A DNA stretch of 64,000 nucleotides from Agapetus fuscipes (lineage: Eukaryota > Arthropoda > Insecta > Trichoptera > Glossosomatidae): assembly GCA_951799405.1 (NCBI GenBank), contig OX637345.1, positions 1,860,001 to 1,924,000 of the forward strand. The letters run 5' to 3'. Every line of letters begins with the position of its first letter. Position 1 is the stretch's first letter. Positions 49,631 through 60,282 of this stretch are shown here, in pieces. The position numbers and the translations under genes were made by a program. The notes below the pieces were generated by a model. It was not told where the DNA came from. It did no database searches and saw only the letters and a program-made list of their open reading frames with translations.

Positions 49631-50095
49631 ATAATCTAAGTTGCAAGAATATATTTATTTAAAGTTCTCAAATGCATGCCCACAAACAAACACGCGTAGT
49701 TCGCGCTTACAAATGCTGAATGTGTACTTACAAATAAAATCTAAACCTTAAATGAACATAAGCCCTACAACTTTTGCCGACCTTCTCTGACACAGGGGTT
49801 ACATTGGTAAAGTGAACCATTTTTTATAGTATGGGTGGTCAGCCTCATACCAACCTATAAGTCAAGGAAAACTAGAAATGAGTTCTAGGTTGCACAAAAA
49901 CATCTTGGTTCAAGAAATACAAATAATAAATAAAACAAAAAAAACCTTTAAAAAAATCTGTACAAAAAAAATTATCCAAACCTCATTAGAACATAAACGC
50001 TGCAACTTTTGCCGGCCTTGCCAAAGAGAACATTTTTCTACACTATGGGTGGTCAGCGGCATACCAACCTTTAAGTCAATAAACACATTTCAAGT
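49631..50095 (-). mobile_element. Two LINE-A 3' ends
   Basis: 49631-49867 with complete UTR; 49985-50095 a second, shorter fragment. The linking words GAAAACTAGAAATGAGTTCT and GCACAAAAACATCTTGGTT recur at 57.56 kb downstream of another LINE-A, so this flank is itself repeated. Confidence 0.75.
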
Positions 50096-50154
50096 CGACA
50101 AAATTAAAATAACAAATGTAAAACTGTTAAATACTGAAGAGATTCAGATTTAGT

Positions 50155-50345
50155 TTATAATTCCACCATCCCATCTTGCGACCCGAATCTTGGGGCAAAT
50201 TTATGATTACATTGAAACACCCCGAGGGGGTCAGATTGTAATAATATGCAAGACCCCCGGGGGGTCAAATTATTGCAAATCTTCACGCAAACGTATAATA
50301 GACCCCCAAGATGGGCGCCCGAGATTGCAGACCTTCCACTCAAGC
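50155..50345. repeat. C/G-run inverted repeat block
   Basis: Contains CCCCGAGGGGGTC and GACCCCCGGGGGGTC with CATCTTGCGACCCGAATCTT and GACCCCCAAGATGGGCG words, which are partial mirrors of each other. It may be a decayed MITE. Confidence 0.45.
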
Positions 50346-50420
50346 CCTAGTATTAAAAATAATGTATGAAACATTGACTTATAATATCTGTGGACTAGAA
50401 ATTATTTTAACGAAAATAGA

Positions 50421-50757
50421 CAGGTACACCGCGTGTCGTTGGCATCTTGAACCGGTCCGTAGTCCAGTGGCAACACTTCGGACTCGTAAATGGAAGGTTG
50501 TGAATTCGGATCCCGGCGGAGCACAAAAAATATACCATTTATATTTCGAATGTGCTCTTCGCTGAGTTGAAAAATTCATAAACCTTTACCAAAGACCGGT
50601 CACTGAAAGGTCCATCCAACCTGACAACAACTGGGTCTTGCTTGAGAATTGGCGCTTTCTACAGCGACGACCAAGCTCGCAGAGGGCTCTTGAGGTGTGA
50701 TACACCCAAAAACAGCGCTCATCAAATAAATCATCCTAATATTATTAATTATTATAT
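50421..50757 (+). mobile_element. SINE-B with residual 5S end and CR1-type tail
   Basis: Begins CAGGTACACCGCGTGTCGTT, the last part of the 5S module, then GGCATCTTGAACCGGTCCGT and the full SINE-B with (ATT)n. It differs from the 43.1 kb copy by few bases in the body; the 5' truncation falls inside the 5S module. Confidence 0.85.
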
Positions 50758-51324
50758 ATCTGTCTCAACTTACTTACAAAAATGGTCATTAGTTAAAAAA
50801 GAACAAAAACTTTACAGTTGCAATTCCATATGTACAAAAAACTTGGCAAAACGAAAAAAAATCTTGAATGTTGGTACAATTGCAAATAGTGGCTGCCGAT
50901 TAGACCGAAAATAGCTAGAGTTGGCAGATAATACGCGTTACAAATATTGGTGTCAATATTTCATATTTTCAAGGTGTATATTCATATTTTAATTTTATCA
51001 CTCATTTCATTATAACTATTGTGATATTAATGCGTCATATTTGTAATTGTTGCCGCCGTAGATTGGGGCACCACTGCAACGTTTGACAGGAGAGGAACGC
51101 AAGTGGGAACAAGTATCTATCAATTCAGTATGTTAGCTTCCGCTCCCCTATGTTAGAACTCAACGGTATAAACCCAACTATAGAGTTTTATCAGAAACGT
51201 ATTCTGTAACTGTAACTCTGTCGTCATTCTAGCTAGGGGTGGCCAAAGCCTCTGTAAATTTGTTTGTATTCCTTCCTATCCTTGCCTTCTCGTCTCCTTG
51301 TTGCTGGTTTGTATATGTCCATCA
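50758..51324. other. Unassigned
   Basis: A LINE-A2 scrap (ATTCTAGCTAGGGGTGGCC) near 51225; otherwise unrecognised. Confidence 0.4.
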
Positions 51325-51490
51325 GAGGTAATTTCGCATGAGCGATGCTTGTATGTGTAATGCACCAATGTGTCTTATGAAAACTGGAAATCGATTTTAA
51401 AAATATTTAAAACAACTCTCACATTAACTGTATTGTACGTTTTCTTAGCTCAGATTGTGTAGAATGTGATTCTTAAGACAATTTCATTGA
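51325..51490 (-). mobile_element. MITE-M interior fragment
   Basis: TTTCGCATGAGCGATGCTTG to TTCATTGAAAGGTCA, in the orientation of the 14.5 kb copy. Confidence 0.6.
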
Positions 51491-51536
51491 AAGGTCATTA
51501 TTTAATCAAATGATACTTCAATAGAAGAGATTAGCG

Positions 51537-51918
51537 TAAGTTCGAGCTTTTTTCTGTAAAAATAAATAAGTTCTTCACGCCACATACGGCTCCTTCATAA
51601 CGACAAATACGTAATTAGTTACAATATATGTGCAAGTTAGTTGCGCTTTACACTATTTTTTACTTTTACTTGACTGATAGTTTGACATGAGGCTGACCCA
51701 CCGTGCTGTAAAAATCGGTTCACTTTTGCAAATGCCACCCCGGATTCAGGGAAAAGCGGCAGAAGTTGCAAGGTTTATGTTCATATGAGGTTTTGTTTAT
51801 TTGTATGCACGCATGCAAAATGTGTAGGCGCGAACCTACATGCATGCATTTAATATGAGCCTTAAATGTTTGTTAACATACCTTTGCAGCTTTGATTATA
51901 GATTATAGATAGATAGAC
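51537..51918 (+). mobile_element. SINE-A 3' scrap and older LINE-A
   Basis: 51537-51648: decayed SINE-A terminus (AGTTACAATATATGTGC). 51660-51918: LINE-A of the older subfamily (GGTTCACTTTTGCAAATGCC), with a small deletion before CATGCATTTAATATGAGCC and tail GATTATAGATTATAGATAG. Confidence 0.7.
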
Positions 51919-52354
51919 TTCACTTTGCAGGGGTATATAATTCTTTCACTATTTCTTTAAACTGATAAAGCCATACTTTGCTCGGATTTTCTTCCCCTCT
52001 TTTTCCTCCAACATTTCGTGACTTTATATTGTTTACACTGTCTTTAAAGTAAGTCTTTTTTATCTAAAAATAACGCCTTTCGCGTGCGTCTAAGTTTCTG
52101 TATATTTCGGGTTTTTATGCAAAGTTAAAGCGTAGACTTTTATACTTGGCGTAGAGAGTAAGATAAGACTTTGCAATGACGAGATGCTCCCATGGAAAAA
52201 CGCATTTTGGAAAGCAGTAGCGTAGCTCTTTATAATGGAAGGATAAACTTGACATTTGATCATTCAAATACTTTTTTATTTTGAATGACTTGTTATACCT
52301 ATGTAAATGACATTTTTTAATTTCCATTGTACCTGAAGATGATCGAAGATCGAT
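51919..52354. other. Unassigned
   Basis: At 52330-52350 ACCTGAAGATGATCGAAGAT resembles a hammerhead-like core cut off after stem II. Otherwise nothing is recognised. Confidence 0.4.
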
Positions 52355-52950
52355 CTTCATGTGCCGTTTATGGTATGTTTTTTTGAGGTATGTTTGTATT
52401 ATATTTGTATTTGTGGTATATTTGTCATGTGGTTTTTGTCTTGTGATGTTTTGTCAATGTGATGTAGGTACGAGTACTTCCCTGTGATTTTTTTCATAGT
52501 GATGTTTTGTCTTGCTATGTACTGTCATTGTGATGTTCTGTCAAGAGTCGTTATGTCATTTGTCGTTCTAAAATGTGCCGTTCTGTCATTGTCGGTGCTA
52601 TGGCCGAGGGGGCCAAGTGGGCTGATCTTTCTAGCGTGTTTCGAACGGGACAACGTTGGTTCGATCCCCGCTTGGGTCATTTGACCATAACTTTGACCCT
52701 GGTTCAACAGATGCTATTGGGTAATTATTATTTAATAATTCATTAAAAATAAACAATTATGATATTAATACCTGTTTCTGGCTAGGCAGAATAGGTTGGT
52801 GAATTGCATTCCTCTTCACAAATCTATTTAAAGAAAAAATAATTATAACAAAATAAATTAAATTAAATGTGTTGTTTTGTTGTATGTGGTTCTATAATGT
52901 GTCGTTATGCCATGTGTCGTTTTGTCACTGTGTCTTTCTACAATGGAACC
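52355..52950. repeat. Minisatellite locus 2, with SINE-C insert
   Basis: GTGCCGTTTATGGTATGTT opens this locus and locus 1 (26651) alike. Units such as GTGATGTTTTGTC and GTGTCGTTATGCCAT follow. SINE-C at 52587-52830 (GGTGCTATGGCCGAGG head, B box GGTTCGATCCCC, terminus CCTCTTCACAAATC) interrupts the array. Confidence 0.75.
52587..52830 (+). mobile_element. SINE-C, complete
   Basis: A complete copy usable as reference: head, B box at about 52659, GACCCTGGTTCAACAGATG, AT-rich centre, CCTGTTTCTGGCTAGGCAG, and the terminal GAATTGCATTCCTCTTCAC. Confidence 0.85.
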
Positions 52951-53249
52951 GTCAATGATACTAGCAATAATTGCACCTCAACAAACCTCATTGGTTACGA
53001 CACCGCCACTGCGCCAAGCTCCTGTAAAAGTAAATAGGTGCCGCCTTTGGTGGTCCACTCACAGAATTATCTTCTACCCCACATTAAGCCCCCCCCCCTG
53101 GAAAAGCTGTGGCGTCAAGACTTGCATCTTCCCTCCAACTACAGGGAGCTCATTTAATTCACGAAATATCCAACTTCTCGCTTCTCCCTTCTGCTTCCTG
53201 GTCTTCAAGAGGAGATAAGACAGATCTGTTAATTAAAAGTGCAAGGATG
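52951..53249. other. Unassigned
   Basis: Sequence between the minisatellite and the LINE-A pair. No gene; overlapping ORFs lack recognisable motifs. Confidence 0.35.
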
Positions 53250-53700
53250 TTCGGCAAGAGTTGCAGGGCTTATGTTCATTTGAGATTGGGTTTTTTATAT
53301 TGTAGGTCCACATGCGGCATGTGTGAGCGCGAAATTATGCGTGTCTGCTTGTGGAAATGCATTTAATATGAATTTCAAATGATACATATCTTTGCAGCTT
53401 AGATTTATATTTAGATTTTAGATTTTTCTAATTCCTTGACTTATAGGTTGGTATGAGGCTGACCACCCATACTGTAAAAAATGGTTCACTTTGCCAATGT
53501 CACCCCTGTTTCAGGGAAGGTCGGCAAAAGTTGTGGGGCTTATGTTCATTTGAGGTTTGGATTTTATTTGTAAGTACACATTCAGCATTTGTAAGCGCGA
53601 ACTACACTTGTTGGTTTGTGGGCATACATCTGAGAGCTTTAAATGAATATATCCTTGCAACTTAGATTATAGATTATAGATTATAGATGCGGCAAAGGAC
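53250..53700 (+). mobile_element. Tandem LINE-A 3' ends
   Basis: 53250-53425 starts at TTCGGCAAGAGTTGCAGGGC with a TTTAGATTTTAGATT tail. 53432-53690 is a full UTR copy almost identical to 7256-7505, with TATAGATT tail. Confidence 0.8.
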
Positions 53701-53825
53701 AAAATATAATTATTAAAAAATGATAACAAACTTTGTTTAGTTCTACTTTATTATCATTTTTTAATAATTAAAATGGAGTTCTACAATGTTTCCGCTAAAA
53801 CTTTTCAAAAACAAAATATAATTAT

Positions 53826-53905
53826 CATTTGAGGAGTTAGATTAGTGGTTAACGCGACATACTCGTAAACGGATCCATGAGTTTGATTCCCCTCGAAGCA
53901 AAAAA
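53826..53905 (+). mobile_element. Lone tRNA-like head
   Basis: GAGTTAGATTAGTGGTTAAC, then CATACTCGTAAACGG, then a B-box-like GTTTGATTCCCC. It shares the CTCGTAA loop with SINE-B but is otherwise diverged and lacks the body. Confidence 0.4.
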
Positions 53906-53915
53906 GGATTATACG

Positions 53916-54322
53916 CAACGCAACTAAGCTACACATAAAGTGTAACTTCTTGCCTACATTATCCTCGATGGGTTCGAATGTTGCGGTTCGGGTCCTATTT
54001 ATTTTTACGGGTAAAGGGTCCGGCCTTACGCCAACCCCTTCATTTAATGTGGGGGATTCCCAACTGCCGAGAGGGCTGGTTCTTATTTCTTCTGAAGGCT
54101 GAGTGAACCTTGCCGGTGCTCATTTTTTGGGTTTGAAAAAAACACCGAAACGGGAAATCATTTCTGATAACCTCGGTGGGGATCGAACCCTTGCTCTCGG
54201 GATGGAGTGGAAGCATTCTACCAACTGAGCTATCAACCGGGCTTTTACGAGCTTGTTTGTCGCTACAAAGCGCCAATTCTCAAGCAAGACCCATTTGCTG
54301 TAAGGTTGGATAGACCTTTGAT
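53916..54322 (-). mobile_element. SINE-B/SINE-A heterodimer, 5'-truncated
   Basis: Minus strand: SINE-B distal end (GGCGCTTTGTAGCGACAAAC, AAGCTCGTAAAAGC), then SINE-A head and full SINE-A. The SINE-B part is cut at about 54322. Confidence 0.8.
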
Positions 54323-54429
54323 AACAAGGTTTTTTTCTATTATCTATTTTTTTATATTTTCTATATAAATTTCTTTGTCAATTTTTTTACATTGTTTGAT
54401 GATAATGAGTTGATGATTTCTTTATAGCG

Positions 54430-55030
54430 CCGTTTCGTGATGTAGTCACTCCAAGGGCGCTGGTGCAAACGATGCCAGAAATTTGCTTGTCTTCAGTGCA
54501 TTCCGGCGGAACTTTCCATGGTCCTCTAGCTCTCTCACATGATGTGGCAGGTGGTTCCAGGCCAAAGGGCCAGCAACTGCAAATGCACGCTCTCCAAATA
54601 TTGTTTTAACTCTTCTTATGGGTTCTTCAATCCTTGATTTGTTTTTAATTGTTAACGATATTTTAGCAATTTGTTTTACTTTATTGTGCAAAAACTGTTA
54701 TGTTTTTCGGCAAATCATGACTGTTTTGGCCACTTTTGTTAATTTTTCGTAATTTTGTTGCAATTTTTTTATTGTAAGTATTTTATTAACTACAATTCTT
54801 CTCCAGCTGCTATTCCAACTACTTCAACTACTTGATTGGTTGATTGATGATGGATGATGTCTTTCCTGTGGCGCCATTTAATGGTCCAGGACCATCTCAA
54901 GGGCGCCATGGCTTCTGGAGAAAAGCAGTGTCTTCAGTCCCTTTCTGAAATGTGGTGGTAGACTGGTTCGAGCGAAAACACCAACGGGCAAATTGTTCCA
55001 GGCAACCGGCCCGGCCACCGCAAAATTGTA
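54430..55030 (-). pseudogene. Two CR1-like LINE C-termini
   Basis: 54446-54691 encodes RRVKTIFGERAFAVAGPLAW, then NHLPHHVRELEDHGKFRRNA, and ends in APLE. 54850-55030 encodes FAVAGPVAWNNLPVGVFART, RKGLKTLLFSRSHGALE. Same class as the 24.7 kb copy but two further subfamilies; both are 5'-truncated within the last 90 codons. Confidence 0.65.
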
Positions 55031-55363
55031 TGTATTCGTTCTCTAATTACTGCTATGATTTTATATATTTGTGTCCATATCTTCTACATTTGAGTACATA
55101 CATAAGCAATGCGCCAGCCTGGTTTCCCTTCACTCTTCCACATTTGAGATGTTTGAGTACATTAGCCGTGAGCAGACCCCTGAGCTCACTAATCCCTGCT
55201 AAGTTATTAGCGCCCCCCTCCATAATAAATGCGGATTATCGGTTCACCTTTGTTCCCGTGGAGTAATCCTTTTGAGCCGCGCCTATTATTCTTGTTCAAA
55301 CCATTCAACCCTAAAACGGAATGCTAGGCGTCAAAATTTACTCCATTTCGTACATGCAAACGC

Positions 55364-55828
55364 AAACGCAACTAAGCTACACATACAGTGTAACTTCTTG
55401 CCTGCGTTATCCCCGAAGGGGCTCGCATGTGGCGATTTGGGACCTATTTATTTTTTATGGGGCCGGTCTCACACCAACCACTTTCAGTTGAAGTGGGTGT
55501 TTTCTAGCTCCCGAGGGGGCTGGTTCTCATTTTTTGTGAAGGCTGAGTACACCTTGGGATCGAACCCTTGATCTCGGCATGGAATGCAAGAATTCTATCG
55601 ACCGGACTTTGTACGAGCTTAGTCGTCGCTATAAAGCACCAATTCCCAGTTGCTCTAAGGCTAAATGGACCTTTGGTGACCGGTCTGCGGGTAAAGGTAT
55701 ATGAATTTTTCAACCCAGCTTAGAGCATATTTGAAAATATAGATTGTACAATTTTTGTGATCGCACCTACCACCTTTCATTTACGAGTCAGATGTGTTAG
55801 CAACTAGACTACGGGCCAGTCAATAAGA
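55364..55828 (-). mobile_element. SINE-B/SINE-A heterodimer
   Basis: Minus strand: SINE-B head (decayed, near 55750-55828), body, GACTAAGCTCGTACAAAGTC junction, SINE-A head with shortened centre (GATCGAACCCTTGATCTCGG on the plus strand) and terminus. Its SINE-B distal part shares GCTATAAAGCACCAATTCCC with the 46.99 kb copy, so these two form a subfamily. Confidence 0.8.
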
Positions 55829-55884
55829 CAGTAGAAGGCACCTGGGCAGTGAAGAAAGAACTGGAGAAGAATGGTTGCAAGCTT

Positions 55885-55972
55885 AGCATTTGTGGTTTCT
55901 CAAGTTAGACTCAGTTAGACCATAAAAAAAACTGCATGTAGACCATGGTCTAACCCGAAAAACCACAAAAAC
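55885..55972. mobile_element. Fold-back element F2, copy 2
   Basis: TTTGTGGTTTCTCAAGTTAG at the left mirrors TAACCCGAAAAACCACAAA at the right; the AGACCATGGTCTA centre resembles the 21.0 kb element. Confidence 0.5.
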
Positions 55973-56389
55973 AATTTAGTATAAGAAAAGCTTGTTTAGA
56001 CGTAAGAATTGCTTTCCATGAATGACTGTTGGATCTATTTATGAAATCTTAATACAATAATTGAATTATTCCACGTCCTTGAGGGTCCTTGGTGGGTCCT
56101 TGGTAGACCTCTGTCAATCAGGTGGATCATTTATTCATAATGTGGAATTCAAAACAAATGATGACCCAATCACAGGGTCTGTTGAAGCAAAATTAGATCA
56201 CAGACCCAAAACCTGACCTTTAAAAACATGGTTACAATTCGTTTCATAATAAATAAATACATAATATAAGGCTAATTGATTTGATGAAGACATACCGTCC
56301 CATTAGTGCTTGTTTGTCTTATGTTCATTATAAGTAATTTCACGTGAGCAATATTCATATGTGTGCTGAACAAGTGTGTCTTATCTATA
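55973..56389. other. Unassigned; MITE-M scrap
   Basis: 56325-56385 is a MITE-M fragment (TTTCACGTGAGCAATATTC). The rest is unrecognised. Confidence 0.4.
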
Positions 56390-56864
56390 ATCTATCATCT
56401 AAGTTGCAAGGACATATTCATTCAAAGCTCTCAGATGTATGCCCACAAACAAACACGTGTAGTTCGCGCTTACAAATGCTGATTGTGTATAATAATAATA
56501 ATAATAATCTATAATCTAAGTTGCAAGGATATATTCATTTAAAGCTCTCAGATGTATGCCCACAAACCAACAAATGTAGTTCGCGCTTACAAATGCTGAA
56601 TGTGTACTTACAAATAAAATCCAAACCTCAAATGAACATAAGCCCCACAACTTTTGCCGACCTTCCCTGAAACAGGGGTGACATTGGCAAAGTGAACCAT
56701 TTTTTACAGTATGGGTGGTCAGCCTCATACCAACCTATAAGTCAAGGAATATGAATAATAAATTACATTTAAATATAAAAAAGAACAAAACCTTACAAAG
56801 AAATCTATACAAAAAAAGTCAAAAATTTCCTATGCAAAAAATGTAGCAAATGAATACACCAACA
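56390..56864 (-). mobile_element. LINE-A tails and 3' UTR
   Basis: 56390-56490 is a short LINE-A end. 56510-56864 is the 3' UTR belonging to the ORF below, starting (in minus sense) AT-rich and ending in TATAGATT/ATT repeats. Confidence 0.8.
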
Positions 56865-57411
56865 TTAGAAATCAACATTGCAGATTAGCCGCCACTTCTT
56901 CTTGTCCTTGCATACTTCTTTCATTTCATCCAGAGTCATAACCTTTTTCATACAAGTCCTCCTTTTATTATGACTCTGGATATCCCATTCATTCGCTATT
57001 TCAGAGATTTGATCCTTCCATACTTTTCTCGGTCTTCCTCTACCACGACATCCATCTATTCTAGCAACATATACTTTCTTCGTCAATCTTTCATCACTCA
57101 TTCTCTCCAAATGCCCGAACCATCTTAACATACTTCTTTTAATCTTCACTTTCACACTTTCCCTTACACCACATTCTTCTCTTACAAAATCATTCCTCAC
57201 CCTGTCACTTCGTTTTTTCCCAATCATACTTCTTAGATAGTCCATTTCTACTGTATGGACTTTACTAATTTCCCTTTCACTCACCGTCCAGGCTTCACTT
57301 CCATACATCAAAGTTGGCACTAGTATACCACCGTGCACCGCCAATCTAACATTTTTTGAGAGATTTTGGTTCCTGGCGATGCAAGCGGTCGCACCCAGTA
57401 CACACCTGCCT
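56865..57411 (-). CDS. LINE-A ORF2 C-terminal fragment, copy 2
   Basis: Minus-strand open frame to the natural stop at 56865. In the shared stretch the only differences I see from the 6.56 kb copy are W-to-L after DER, T-to-I after QISE, and R-to-K in CKDRKKW. The fragment runs upstream past the first ATG to 57411, where it ends abruptly at GGCAGGTGTGTACTGGG and joins another LINE-A UTR (57412-57560). Truncation points in the two copies differ by about 35 bp, so they are independent insertions of a recently active family. Confidence 0.8.
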
Positions 57412-57560
57412 GTGTACTTACAAATAAAATCCTAACTCAAATGAACATAAGCCCTGCAACTCTTGCCGACATTCCCTGAAACAGGGGTGACATTGGCAAA
57501 GTGAACCATTTTTTACAGTATGGGTGGTCAGCCTCATACCAACCTATAAGTCAAGGAAAA
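57412..57560 (-). mobile_element. LINE-A UTR fragment
   Basis: Minus strand from ACTTACAAATAAAATCC to CCAACCTATAAGTCAAGG; tail removed by the adjoining copy. Confidence 0.75.
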
Positions 57561-57595
57561 CTAGAAATGAGTTCTAGGTTGCACAAAAACATCTT

Positions 57596-57712
57596 GGTTG
57601 TTGAATCTGAGACAGTGGTTTGACAGAAGCACAAGATCCCTTTTTCGTGCTGCAGTATCGAAGGTGCAAATCGCTTTGATTATCGCCAATCTTGTAACGA
57701 GATGAATTTGTT
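57596..57712 (+). pseudogene. LINE-D ORF end
   Basis: The plus strand encodes RQWFDRSTRSLFRAAVSKVQ and IALIIANL, matching 38.03-38.14 kb. Confidence 0.65.
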
Positions 57713-57959
57713 TGTTTGGTGGAATGGAACATTTGATTTGAATTTGAATAAAAAAAAGTAAAACAAAAGAAGGCAGAAAGAGAGAAGAAGCTTGCCTGGC
57801 GGGAGAGCCACAAGCTGGTGTAAATTAAAATAACAAATATTATTATGTTGTGGTTATAAAAAATTGTGAAACGAATAAAAGTAAACATACTAAAGTGGTT
57901 GTTATATTATTAATTGTGTCGATCAGCAGGACAGAGGAAAAACCCTCACAATCTTTACT

Positions 57960-58200
57960 CCAGAGGTACAGAAAAAAGACGAATGAACCGTTGTAAAGAA
58001 GAACAGTTTCTCAAAGCTTCGTTGAAGTCGTATGCGAAGTGATCATACGTGTCTCTTCTACGGCGAAATAACACGATCTAAACTATCGGAAAAATTGTTG
58101 TTCCTTGTGATCGATGATTAAATTGAAAAGCCCGCTGTGCTTGAACAGATCGGAGTTGACCAATCGTCTTTGAAGTATAAGTCTAAGGTTCTATGTGTTA
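57960..58200 (-). repeat. Diverged relative of the 44.5 kb fold-back arm
   Basis: TAAAGAAGAACAGTTTCTC, TGAAGTCGTATGCGAAGTGA and TACGTGTCTCTTCTACGG parallel the order of words in 44570-44640. The hammerhead-like core is too changed to fold. Confidence 0.35.
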
Positions 58201-58724
58201 TCTTCTTCTAATATATAAAATCAAACGGATGTGTGTATGTTTGTCCTGTATGAACTCCTGAACTACTGAACAGATTGCCTTGAAACTTACATGAGTAATT
58301 CTTTACATGCCAACTTAGGCTTCTGTACAAAAAACTGGAGCAATAAAGGAAATGAGGGTAGAAATATGCTTAAACTATTTTCACCTTATGAAAGTGATTT
58401 TTTAGACTTTAACAAGTGTGCAAAGACACAACACAGTGGAGACATATCTGCAGAGATACTGGTCACCCCTAATTGAATGAAGGTATGATACGATGGAGCT
58501 ACCATAATGGGTGGCAGGGTACAGGTAGTTAAAAAATTAAAATCTCAACTGTCTTTCATTTTTTTGGAAAAACTAAAACACCCGAAAACGTTCTAATATT
58601 ATTTTGAGAATAATATGACCCCTCGACTACACGCAGGTATGAAAACAATTAAGCCGTATCCAAGATGGCGCCGCGTCAGTGATGTTTTATATTTCCCGCC
58701 ATTGTTTCGCGCGTTATTGTTTTT
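58201..58724. other. Unassigned
   Basis: 58205-58290 (CAAACGGATGTGTGTATG, CTGAACTACTGAACAGATT) resembles sequence found near many arthropod DNA transposons, but I cannot assign it. GC-rich DNA at 58660-58724. Confidence 0.35.
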
Positions 58725-59040
58725 CCGGCGTAAAGCAATTATTTGTGCGCGATAGGGGGCGCCCCGGGGGAGCGTGGCATACCTGAGACACTTCACCAGT
58801 GAGATGGGGGGGCAGTGAGACAGTGGAGCAGTGAGATAGTGGGAGAGTGAGACAAACAGTGAAACAGTGAGATAGTAAGATAGTGAGACATAAAGCAATT
58901 ATTTGTGCGCGATAGGGGGCGCCCCGTGGCATACCTGAGACACTTAACCAGTGAGATGGGGGGGCAGTGAGACAGTGGAACAGTGAGATAGTGGGAGAGT
59001 GAGACAAACAGTGAAATAGTGAGATAGTAAGTTAGATAAA

Positions 59041-59379
59041 GTCCGGTCGATAGCTCAGTTGGTAGAGTGCTTGCATTCTACCCCGTGAGCTCGGGTTCGA
59101 ATCCCACCGAGGAGGGTGTCAGAAATGATTTCCTATTTCGGTGTTTATTACAAACCCCATAATAAAATACCGGCAAGGTTTACTCAGCCTTCACAAGAAA
59201 TGAGTACCAGCCCCCTCAGGAGCTGGGAAACCCCCACTTCAACTGAAGTGGTTGGCGTAAGGCCGGCCCCCTTACCTGTAAAAATAAATAGGTTCAACTC
59301 GCCACATGCGACCCCTTCGGGGATAACGCGGCAAGAAGTTACACTATATGTGTAGCTTAGTTGCGTTTTGCGTTTTGCG
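59041..59379 (+). mobile_element. SINE-A, full length, in satellite
   Basis: Reference SINE-A. GTCCGGTCGATAGCTCAGTT (A box), GGGTTCGAATCCC (B box, 59092-59104), body GTTGGCGTAAGGCCGGCCCC and terminus TAGTTGCGTTTTGCG. GATAGTGAGACATAAAGC resumes directly after, so the insertion is clean. Confidence 0.9.
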
Positions 59380-60282
59380 TAAGATAGTGAGACATAAAGC
59401 AATTATTTGTGCGCGATAGGGGGCGCCCCAGGGGAGCGTGGCATACCTGAGACACTTCACCAGTGAGATGGTGGGGCAGTGAGACAGTGGAACAGTAAAA
59501 CAGTAAGATAGTGAGAAAAACAGTGAGACAGTGGGAGAGTGAGACAATGGGATAGTGGGAGAGTGAGACAGTGGAACAGTGGAACAGTGAGACAGTGGAA
59601 CATTGAAACGTTGGGATAGTGAGACAAACAGTAAAACAGCGAGATGGTGGGACAGTGAGACAGTAAGACATCACAACTATTTGTGCGCGATAAGGAGTGC
59701 TCCTTGGGAGGTGCGGCATACCTGAGACACGCAACCAGAGAGATAGGAGGACAGTGAAACAGTGTACTAGGGAGGCGTAGGGATAGTAAGACAAACAATG
59801 AAACAGTAAGACAATCGATTAATGAGATGTTGGGATAGGGGGACAAACAGTGGGGCAGTGAGGTAGTTGGACAGTGAGACAGTGGAACACTGAGACGTTG
59901 TAATAAGAGACATACAGTGAAACAGTGAGATAGTAGGAAAGAGACACAGTGAGATGAGGGAGAGTGATGCAGTAAAAAAAGTTAGACTGTGAGATAGTGA
60001 AACAGTGAGGCAGTAAGTAAGGTAAAGAGCAATTGTGAGCGACCCCAGGGGTAAGATGGTATATCGGAGTCACTAAACCAGTGAAACAGAGAGATAGTTT
60101 GACATAAATCTGTTATTGGTGCGCAATCGCTGTGAGACGGTAAAACAGTGGATGAGGATGGCAAAGAGACACAAGGATGGAGAAAAATTATATGATAGAG
60201 AGACAGTTAATGACGATTATCAGACAGCGAGACTGAACTAGTAAAATATTGAAGCAATGAGACAGTGGAATAGAAATACTTT

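Noticed and set aside
58599..60164. Minus-strand open frames reading LTVSLSHY repeats
   Set aside because: By-products of the GTGAGACAGTGG satellite; interrupted by SINE-A and without any non-repeat domain.
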